DNA from: Campylobacterales bacterium
GTDB lineage: Bacteria > Campylobacterota > Campylobacteria > Campylobacterales > Sulfurovaceae
Direction of reading: 5' to 3'
DNA: 6,805 nt
NCBI GenBank assembly: GCA_016937075.1
Contig: JAFGWQ010000139.1
Span: 1 to 6,805 of the forward strand
Within the stretch, counting starts at the first letter, position 1. The number at the start of each line of letters is the position of its first letter. The notes beneath the pieces were generated by a model. That model had not been told where the DNA came from, made no database searches, and saw only the letters and a program-made list of their open reading frames with translations. A program made the translations under genes and the position numbers. Below are positions 1 to 6,100 of the stretch, in pieces.

Positions 1-173
1 CTTCGCCCACCAAGATACCCAACGAGTGGCATTAAAGCTTGAAATAAACCAAATAAAAATCCTGCTTTGAAAGCAACGATTTTAATATTTTTTTTCTCTT
101 TTATTCCAAGACCGATAGAAACAGCAAAAGCATCCATACTCAAAGCAATAGCTAAAATCAAAACCTCAAACAT
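1..173 (-). CDS. mntP: Manganese efflux pump MntP, N-terminal part (cut by left window edge)
   Basis: Only the first 57 codons are inside the window. The family is an inner-membrane Mn(II) exporter of about 185-190 residues that protects the cell from manganese excess. I translated it by hand: a short N-terminus leads into membrane helix 1 with the hallmark LSMDAFAVSIG (residues 11-21, acidic D14), then a lysine-rich loop (KEKKNIK, 25-31), then helix 2 with the family motif FGLFQALMPLVGYLGG (41-56). An in-frame TAG sits directly before this ATG, so it is the first possible start, and an AGGA lies 6 bases upstream. The start overlaps the end of the DHA1 MFS gene by 8 bases, so translation is probably coupled. 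Many mntP genes stand alone behind a manganese-sensing yybP-ykoY riboswitch or an MntR site; here there is no room for a leader. Family identification is confident; the remainder of the gene cannot be checked. Confidence 0.9.
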   Translation of the reverse strand, partial: MFEVLILAIALSMDAFAVSIGLGIKEKKNIKIVAFKAGFLFGLFQALMPLVGYLGGR

Positions 174-1329
174 CTAATTTCCTATAAATCAATACCAACA
201 GTATAAAAAAAAGTAATCCACTAAAAACAAACGGGAGTGAACTTGAAAACCCATAAAGTGCAGTACTTACCAATGGACCAAAAATCATCCCTATCCCTTT
301 GGCTGATGAAACAGTTCCTGCTGCATATCCTTGTTCATGAGCTTCTACAGAGTTTGCGGTAATTGACATAATAGATGGAAACAAAAAGCCCATCCCAAGA
401 CCAAATAATGAAGAGAATAACAAAGAAACCCAAATCTCTAAAGAATATGCCATCCCTATCATCCCAATAGCTGAAAGGATAGTTCCTAATTTCATAAAAG
501 TTTGTGGGGCAACAGTTGTTATTTTTGTTACAATTATTTGAGATAATATAAGGGTAAAGCCCATAATTCCCAAAATATATCCTGTCACTTTTGCAGCTTC
601 TAAATCATCTAATCTAAAAATATCAAGTGCAAAAAATCCCAAACAAGAATTGATAGTCATAAAAGCGAACATAGTTAAAAAGGTCGAAAATATAGGTATA
701 AAAAGTCTTTTATCAAAAAACTTTGTTTCAATCTCTTTTTCGATAGGTATTTTTGGAGCTCGCTCAATACTAAAATACAAAACTATAGCAGCGATAAAAG
801 GCAATATCGCGAAAGTATAAAGTGGTGCTTCAAGACCATAGATAGCCAATGCACCCCCTGCAATAGGACCCAAAACCATACCTATGCCATTGGCTGCTCC
901 TAGTTTTGCCATATAATTTGATCTTTGTTTTGGTTCTACTTTATCGGCTACAAATGCCGCGGAAACTGGTGAAATAGCAGAATAAAATATGCTTGTTGAA
1001 CCTCTTGTTAAAATAAGAATAATTAAAGAAACTATAATTAACGGTGGATTATCCAAAGCAAAATCTACAAAAATAGCTAATATTAAATATGAGATACCTA
1101 TCCCTAAAACACCAGTTATAAGTACAGGTTTTCTTCCTATTTTATCACTTTTTTTACCCCAATATCTGGCAAAAAACACCCATGCTATTGCTCCAAAAGT
1201 TACCGTAAATCCTGCATGCCACTCTTGCAATCCAAGATTTCTCACTATCGGTCCAACTACTGGCATAAAAGCCATACCAGCAGTTGCACATAAAATATTT
1301 GTGAGCATTAATGGTTTAATCTCTTTCAT
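166..1329 (-). CDS. DHA1-type MFS transporter, possible siderophore exporter
   Basis: A 387-residue polytopic inner-membrane protein of typical length for a 12-helix MFS proton antiporter. Seen in the sequence: motif A between helices 2 and 3 (GKKSDKIGRKPV, residues 58-69), the antiporter motif C in helix 5 (GIGMVLGPIAGG, 148-159), and a partial repeat of it in the C-terminal half (GIGMIFGP, 345-352). Motif C is characteristic of drug/H+ antiporters, so export is the likely direction. The start is the ATG of an ATGA overlap with the upstream MFS gene, preceded by AAAGG at 6-base spacing. The protein ends in a short charged tail (YRKLDV). Within a siderophore operon, DHA1 proteins often export the apo-siderophore, as proposed for Legionella LbtB; that role is inferred here from context only. 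A general multidrug or metabolite exporter is the alternative. It is not a close match to its MFS neighbour. Confidence 0.85.
   Translation of the reverse strand: MKEIKPLMLTNILCATAGMAFMPVVGPIVRNLGLQEWHAGFTVTFGAIAWVFFARYWGKKSDKIGRKPVLITGVLGIGISYLILAIFVDFALDNPPLIIVSLIILILTRGSTSIFYSAISPVSAAFVADKVEPKQRSNYMAKLGAANGIGMVLGPIAGGALAIYGLEAPLYTFAILPFIAAIVLYFSIERAPKIPIEKEIETKFFDKRLFIPIFSTFLTMFAFMTINSCLGFFALDIFRLDDLEAAKVTGYILGIMGFTLILSQIIVTKITTVAPQTFMKLGTILSAIGMIGMAYSLEIWVSLLFSSLFGLGMGFLFPSIMSITANSVEAHEQGYAAGTVSSAKGIGMIFGPLVSTALYGFSSSLPFVFSGLLFFILLVLIYRKLDV
180..183 (-). promoter_or_regulatory. Ribosome binding site of mntP
   Basis: On the minus strand this is AGGA, 6 bases before the ATG at 173, lying within the end of the DHA1 MFS gene. 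With the in-frame TAG immediately before the ATG, it fixes the start of mntP. Confidence 0.6.
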
Positions 1330-2531
1330 AATTTACCTTTCTCCTCTTCTAATTCTATTTTATAAGAAGTATATGCAGCCAATAATCCTACAAATGCTCC
1401 TATAAAAACTATATTTGTATATCCTAAAACACCTGCAAAAGAAACCGCTAAGGTGGCAAAGATTATTCCTGAGAACATATAGATGCTGTGTTGTGCGGCA
1501 AATTGTGCAGCTGGTGTTTTTTTTGAAGCTTTATCCATCATCAAAGTTGTCATTATCACCATAGATGGGGTGTAAAATGAAAATATTATCCCTACTATTA
1601 CAATTGTTGAAAGGATGTCATTATTATAAAAAAGGAGCAGTAGAAGTAAAGTCCCTAAAGATTGTCCTAGTGAAGCTCCAATCAAAACATTTTTCTTTCC
1701 ATATTTTTTTATAAACCATGAGGTACTAAATGATGCAAGAACCCCTATGCTATATCCTACGATATGTACTGCATAACCGATCCTGTCTAAACTCCATCCT
1801 AAATCTACAAGTATTGGGGTGATAAGCCCATAAGCTGCACTGATTGAAGCAGGATATAAAAATAGTAACAACATCCAGACTTTTTTATTTTTTCCTTTCC
1901 AAAAAGATATAAATTGTTTATAATCAAGTTCTACAGCACTTTGTTCGGTTTTAGGTTTTGATTCTTTATAAAAAATCACTTGAATAAGTGCTAACAACAT
2001 TATAAGAGAAACTATTATCAGGGTTGTTTCCCATCCTAGATGAGTATAAAGTACAAGTCCTACTCCACCACCTAAAACCATCCCTAAAAGACCGCTTGCT
2101 GTTTTTATAGACATAGCAAAAGAGCGTTCTCTTTTAAAAACATTTTTATAAACAAGCCCATCTAAAGCAATACTTTGAGAAGCACAAACGAAGGCAAATA
2201 AAACACTTAATAAAACAATGGTTTGCAAATCATCGATAAGACTAAATTGTCCTATCGTTAAAAGAACAATTACCATCAAAAGCTGAAATATTATAATCCA
2301 ACCTTTATAATGACCTATTTTAAACTTTATCCTATCGATAAAAGGAGCCCATAAAAATCGAAATACCCAAAATAGTCCCAACATATAGATAAGCCCTAAA
2401 TTTTCCAAGGGCATATTATTTTGTCGCAAGATTCCTATAAATGCTTCTGCAAAAAAAGCAAAGCCTATATACTGACTAGTATAGAGACTTATTAAAAGGG
2501 TGAACTCTTTAAGTGTGAGCTTTTTTTTCAT
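1326..2531 (-). CDS. RhtX/FptX/YbtX-type MFS siderophore permease
   Basis: A 401-residue, about 12-helix inner-membrane protein. It lacks the usual MFS motif A and instead shows the pattern of the AmpG-like branch that contains RhtX (rhizobactin uptake), FptX (pyochelin uptake) and YbtX: FRFLWAPFIDRIK (57-69), followed by a GHYKGW segment (73-78), SQSIALDGL (118-126, replacing AmpG's SQD-D element), and a Gln-rich AAQFAAQHS stretch (341-349) in the C-terminal half. Members of this branch carry ferric siderophores from periplasm to cytoplasm as single proteins; YbtX itself has been linked to zinc uptake rather than to yersiniabactin import. The start overlaps the upstream ABC gene's stop as ATGA, with only a weak ribosome binding site, so it probably depends on reinitiation. 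An A8 tract follows the ATG. The family call rests on motifs recalled from memory; the substrate is unknown. Confidence 0.8.
   Translation of the reverse strand: MKKKLTLKEFTLLISLYTSQYIGFAFFAEAFIGILRQNNMPLENLGLIYMLGLFWVFRFLWAPFIDRIKFKIGHYKGWIIIFQLLMVIVLLTIGQFSLIDDLQTIVLLSVLFAFVCASQSIALDGLVYKNVFKRERSFAMSIKTASGLLGMVLGGGVGLVLYTHLGWETTLIIVSLIMLLALIQVIFYKESKPKTEQSAVELDYKQFISFWKGKNKKVWMLLLFLYPASISAAYGLITPILVDLGWSLDRIGYAVHIVGYSIGVLASFSTSWFIKKYGKKNVLIGASLGQSLGTLLLLLLFYNNDILSTIVIVGIIFSFYTPSMVIMTTLMMDKASKKTPAAQFAAQHSIYMFSGIIFATLAVSFAGVLGYTNIVFIGAFVGLLAAYTSYKIELEEEKGKL
1336..1345 (-). promoter_or_regulatory. Ribosome binding site of the DHA1 MFS gene
   Basis: On the minus strand this reads AGGAGAAAGG, offering AAAGG at 6 bases and AGGAG at 11 bases before the ATG at 1329. 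It lies inside the last codons (Glu-Glu-Lys-Gly) of the upstream MFS gene, whose stop overlaps the start as ATGA. Confidence 0.6.
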
Positions 2532-4306
2532 CCAATATCACTTTTGACATTCCAGTCTTTGATTCTCTGTTGTGCCGACCACATACCATAGTATCTACCA
2601 TTTTTTGTTACCAATTCATCGTGTGTACCGCTTTCAACGATTTGTCCATTATCAACTACAAGTATCGTATCTGCTCCTGCAATAGTTGATAATCTATGAG
2701 CTATCACAACAACGGTTTTATTTTCTACTAATTTATCTATGGCTCGTTGCACTGCAACTTCACTTTCGGTATCAAGAGCGGCTGTTGGTTCATCCAAGAT
2801 TACAATCGGTGCATTTTTTAAAATAGCTCTTGCTATTGATATTCTTTGTCTCTCACCACCACTTAAACTTCCGCCTATATCGCCTATTTTTGTATTGTAT
2901 CCATTTGGTAATCTTGTGATAAACTCATGGCAATAAGCGCTATTTGCTGCATCTTCTACCTCTTTGTCTGTGGCATTTGGATTTGCCATACGGATATTGT
3001 TTATGATGGTGTCATCAAATAAGTAAACATCTTGAAACACTACAGAGATATTTTTCATCAAGCTTTCAGGGGTCATATTTTGGATATTGACTCCACCGAT
3101 TTTGATAGTTCCATTTTGTGGGTCGGCATAACGCATAATCATCTTAGTGATGGTCGTTTTACCGCAACCAGAATGTCCTACAATAGCAGTCATTGTTTTG
3201 TTTGCCATAATAAAATTTACATTTTGTAGTGCATGTGTTGGCTGATTTTGATAAGCAAAACTTACATTATCAAATGCTATATCATAAGTTTTTATCGTTT
3301 TTAATGGCTTATGTATTTTGAGTGGTTCAATAGCTAAAATAGATTTGATTCTTTTAAATGCCGAATCCATCAAATCAAATACCGATACCACACCTAAAAA
3401 TATTGACAATGGTTCAGCTAGTCTTGATATGACGATAACAGCAGCAGCTAATGTGATAAACGACAAGGTATTATCAAGAACAAAAAATGCTCCGATAAAT
3501 ACGATTGCTAGCAAGGTTATCTCTATCAAAACCCCCATCAGTACAAATGGAACTTGTCCTTTATAAAGTCCTTGTTTTTGTACTTCTTTGACATAAGCAA
3601 TTGAGTCTTGTAGTTTTTGTGCATTTACACCTACTTTATTGACAGCTTTTAGTACAGGTAATCCTTGAATATACTCTACAAAATCCGATTCTAATACCCC
3701 ATTTGCCTGATTGTATTCACTTTTGTCTTCATGAGACTCTCTTCTTTTCCAGCTATACAGCGGAAGTGCGAGAGGAAGCATCGCAAGCATAATAAGTGCA
3801 AGTCGCCAATCTACAAAAAAGGTAACGACAATGATAGTTATAGGTACAATAACAATTTGCAAAAACATAGAAGCCACCATCCCCAAGTGTAAGACAGATT
3901 CATCTACATTGCTTGAAAAAGTAGAGTTAAGTTCTCCCGTTTTATAGGTAGAGAGTTTCTCTAGTGGCATCTCTCGAAGAGCAGTGCCTAGTTTTGTTCT
4001 AAGTTCATGGGTGACATCTACAATTTTTCCATCATAATCAAAATCATGCCCCCTCCATTTTGCCCAAAAAGACAAGATGCTAAAAAATACCATCAAACCA
4101 AGATAAAGGATAATATCAGAGATTACAGGATTATCTGCAAACATTGCTAAAAGAAGTGGGTAAAACATACCAAAAGCAAGACCTTGAGCGACAAATGCCA
4201 AAGTAAAATAGACTAAACTTTTTTTAAAACCGCTTCCGTATTCTCCAGCTAGTTCAACACTCAACTTATAGATAGTGAGCAGTGATGCAAATTGATTTTT
4301 TTTCAT
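2528..4306 (-). CDS. ABC half-transporter (TMD-NBD), YbtQ/IrtB-like ferric-siderophore importer subunit
   Basis: A 592-residue protein from the chosen start MKKNQF. A longer reading begins at an ATG at 4336, but the strong AGGAGGTG sits just before the inner ATG at 4306, which also forms an ATGA overlap with the upstream gene. An exporter-type membrane domain has six helices near residues 31-57, 61-83, 142-164, 168-187, 254-278 and 281-300. The ATPase domain follows with Walker A GHSGCGKT (377-384), Q-loop Q425, signature LSGGE (481-485), Walker B IVILDE (501-506, catalytic Glu present) and switch His537. Around these, VAQGLAFGMFYP in helix 1, MRYADP after Walker A and VVFQDVYLFDDT resemble YbtQ of the yersiniabactin system as I remember it, more than MsbA or multidrug pumps. 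It probably pairs with the preceding ABC gene as a heterodimer importing an iron chelate. An export role cannot be excluded from sequence alone. Confidence 0.87.
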   Translation of the reverse strand: MKKNQFASLLTIYKLSVELAGEYGSGFKKSLVYFTLAFVAQGLAFGMFYPLLLAMFADNPVISDIILYLGLMVFFSILSFWAKWRGHDFDYDGKIVDVTHELRTKLGTALREMPLEKLSTYKTGELNSTFSSNVDESVLHLGMVASMFLQIVIVPITIIVVTFFVDWRLALIMLAMLPLALPLYSWKRRESHEDKSEYNQANGVLESDFVEYIQGLPVLKAVNKVGVNAQKLQDSIAYVKEVQKQGLYKGQVPFVLMGVLIEITLLAIVFIGAFFVLDNTLSFITLAAAVIVISRLAEPLSIFLGVVSVFDLMDSAFKRIKSILAIEPLKIHKPLKTIKTYDIAFDNVSFAYQNQPTHALQNVNFIMANKTMTAIVGHSGCGKTTITKMIMRYADPQNGTIKIGGVNIQNMTPESLMKNISVVFQDVYLFDDTIINNIRMANPNATDKEVEDAANSAYCHEFITRLPNGYNTKIGDIGGSLSGGERQRISIARAILKNAPIVILDEPTAALDTESEVAVQRAIDKLVENKTVVVIAHRLSTIAGADTILVVDNGQIVESGTHDELVTKNGRYYGMWSAQQRIKDWNVKSDIG

Positions 4307-6090
4307 AATGCACCTCCTATATGGTGTATATCCCAATTTTGTGCTTTTTCATAATTACTCCAAAGTTTTGCATAAATACCGCCTTGTATTGCTAAAAGTT
4401 CTTGATGTTTTCCTTTTTCTTTCACTTCTCCCTGATCAAATACGATTATTTGGTCAACATCTTTGATGGTTGAAAGTCTATGTGCTATTACTATAACTGT
4501 TTTATTTTTCATCAGATTTGCCAGCGCTTTGATAATCTCCTCTTCATTTTCTGGGTCTGCAAAAGCCGTAGCCTCATCCAGTACCACAATAGGGGCATTT
4601 CTCAAAATTGCTCTTGCAATAGTGATGCGTTGTTTTTGTCCTCCTGAGAGATTTGTCCCTCTATCTCCTGCTATTGTCTCATAACCATTTGGCAAACTGA
4701 GAATAAAATCATGGATTTGAGCTGCTTTGCAAGCTTCTATCATATCTTCATCGGTGGCAGTTGGATTTGCCATTTTGATATTGTTTGCCAGAGTATCATT
4801 GAACAAAAAAGTATCTTGAAATACAAATGAAACCGTATCCATCAACACTTGTGAGTCAACATCTTTGATATTCACACCACCTATTTTGATGCTTCCTTTT
4901 GTCACATCCCAAAATCTTGGTATTAGTTTTGCCACCGTACTTTTTCCAGCTCCACTTGGTCCCACAAGTGCGGTCACAGTATTGGCTTTGACTTCAAAAT
5001 TGATATTTTTTAGGGCATAGTTGTCTTTTTCGTTGTATTTGAAATCAACATTTTCAAACACTATATCAGTAGCTTTTATCTTTTTATGTGCTTTTGAGTT
5101 ATGAAGTACTGGTATATCCATAATCTCTTGTATTCTAATAGCTGCGGCACTTGATTTTTTGACAAAATTACTCATCCACATCAAAGGCATCAGTGCATCA
5201 GCCATTCCAGTACTTACAAGTAGTGCTGCAATAAAGGGTGCAAACTCTAAAGTTCCATTCATCAAGAAAAAGAGTCCCGTAATAGTAACTGCAAGAAGTG
5301 TTGGCATAGGGCTAAGAATGGTCATCGCTATTCTAGCAGAGGTACTAGTAGAGCCAAACCAAGTTTTGAGATTTGTTCTATATTTTGCTAAAGCGTCATT
5401 ATATCTTTTAAATGAAGTTGTTCCATCATCAAAAGTACGCACCACTGGCATAGCTTGAACAAACTCAATAACCGCTTTGTTAATTTCACTTTGACTTTGC
5501 TCATAGTTTTGCCTATGCATTACAGAATCTTTCATCACAAATTTCATAAGCACAGCACCCACTAATAAAATAGCAATAGCAACTAGTCCCAAACGATAGT
5601 CAATGACAAAAAGTGCAACCATCGAAGCAAGTGGAGCTACAATAGCTTTAGCCATCATAGGTGTCGTATCTGCAACAAAAGCATGAAGATTTTTCACATC
5701 ATCAAGCAGTACTTTTTTGATAGCACCCGTTCCCAGAGTGATAATATGCCCTAGTGGAATTTGAGCTAAATGGGTAGTAATATCTGTTCTTAAAATCTGT
5801 TCTAGTTTAAAAGCACCTAAATGGGAAATCACAAAAGAGTAAAATTTGGTTAAAAATGAAAGAATTGTGATGAGAGCTAAAAGTATCAATGCTTCTTTAA
5901 ATCCAAGTTCAAAACCAAATAGATGGATACTCCCACCCATAATAAGCCCTATAACATAAGCCAGAAGAACAAAACCCACAACTGATAATATGCCACTAAG
6001 AGCAGAAATTACCATAGCCCATCTAATATAATTATTTACAGGAGTTATGATAGCCCAAAGCCCCCGTTTTTTAGTATTTTTAGTATTCAT
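4303..6090 (-). CDS. ABC half-transporter (TMD-NBD), YbtP/IrtA-like ferric-siderophore importer subunit
   Basis: A 595-residue inner-membrane protein. Helices lie near residues 24-50, 65-88, 145-163, 167-185, 253-277 and 282-305. The ATPase domain carries Walker A GPSGAGKS (377-384), Q-loop Q425, signature LSGGQ (481-485), Walker B IVVLDE (501-506) and switch His537, all intact. Its D-loop reads FADP (510-513) in place of the common SALD or AALD, a variant I associate with siderophore-importing ABC subunits. The ATPase motifs fall at exactly the same residue numbers as in the next gene, yet the two sequences diverge clearly, as expected for the halves of a heterodimer. No N-terminal siderophore-interaction (FAD-binding) domain like that of mycobacterial IrtA is present. 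Position directly after a TonB-dependent receptor, 8 bases from its stop, supports a role in chelate import. The start ATG has AAGGA at 5-base spacing. Confidence 0.87.
   Translation of the reverse strand: MNTKNTKKRGLWAIITPVNNYIRWAMVISALSGILSVVGFVLLAYVIGLIMGGSIHLFGFELGFKEALILLALITILSFLTKFYSFVISHLGAFKLEQILRTDITTHLAQIPLGHIITLGTGAIKKVLLDDVKNLHAFVADTTPMMAKAIVAPLASMVALFVIDYRLGLVAIAILLVGAVLMKFVMKDSVMHRQNYEQSQSEINKAVIEFVQAMPVVRTFDDGTTSFKRYNDALAKYRTNLKTWFGSTSTSARIAMTILSPMPTLLAVTITGLFFLMNGTLEFAPFIAALLVSTGMADALMPLMWMSNFVKKSSAAAIRIQEIMDIPVLHNSKAHKKIKATDIVFENVDFKYNEKDNYALKNINFEVKANTVTALVGPSGAGKSTVAKLIPRFWDVTKGSIKIGGVNIKDVDSQVLMDTVSFVFQDTFLFNDTLANNIKMANPTATDEDMIEACKAAQIHDFILSLPNGYETIAGDRGTNLSGGQKQRITIARAILRNAPIVVLDEATAFADPENEEEIIKALANLMKNKTVIVIAHRLSTIKDVDQIIVFDQGEVKEKGKHQELLAIQGGIYAKLWSNYEKAQNWDIHHIGGAL
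4311..4318 (-). promoter_or_regulatory. Strong ribosome binding site deciding the start of the second ABC gene
   Basis: On the minus strand this reads AGGAGGTG, with AGGAGG ending 6 bases before the ATG at 4306-4304. It is a near-perfect anti-16S match and is embedded in the last codons (Ile-Gly-Gly-Ala-Leu) of the upstream ABC gene. It shows that the second ABC protein starts at MKKNQF rather than 10 codons earlier. The strength of the site suggests high and roughly equal output of the two half-transporters. Confidence 0.85.
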
Positions 6091-6095
6091 CTTTA

Positions 6096-6100
6096 TCCTT
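6096..6100 (-). promoter_or_regulatory. Ribosome binding site of the first ABC gene
   Basis: On the minus strand this reads AAGGA, 5 bases before the ATG at 6090. It overlaps the TAA stop of the TonB receptor gene, so ribosomes ending the receptor are placed over the next start. The 8 bases between the two genes leave no room for a promoter or terminator. Confidence 0.7.

Noticed and set aside
174..400. A yybP-ykoY manganese riboswitch in front of mntP
   Set aside because: The region is coding sequence of the DHA1 gene, and I saw no obvious riboswitch core; a covariance-model search would be needed to rule it out fully.
989..1405. Plus-strand open frame of 138 codons across the MFS/MFS junction
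   Set aside because: It lies opposite two well-supported MFS genes, has no recognisable domain and no good ribosome binding site; it is an antisense shadow.
2739..3566. Three short plus-strand open frames opposite the second ABC gene (2739-2936, 3032-3229, 3318-3566)
   Set aside because: All are antisense to conserved ATPase or membrane-domain coding sequence, with low-complexity Ser/Ile-rich translations typical of shadows.
4463..5458. Two plus-strand open frames opposite the first ABC gene (4463-4684, 5159-5458)
   Set aside because: They are antisense to intact ABC motifs and have no family likeness.
2528..6090. Reading the ABC pair as MsbA-like lipid or multidrug exporters
   Set aside because: The domain order would allow it, but the adjacent TonB receptor, the RhtX-like neighbour and YbtPQ-like segments make siderophore import the better reading; export remains a stated alternative.
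6091..6098. A promoter or Fur box between the receptor and the first ABC gene
   Set aside because: The gap is only 8 bases and is taken up by the ribosome binding site.
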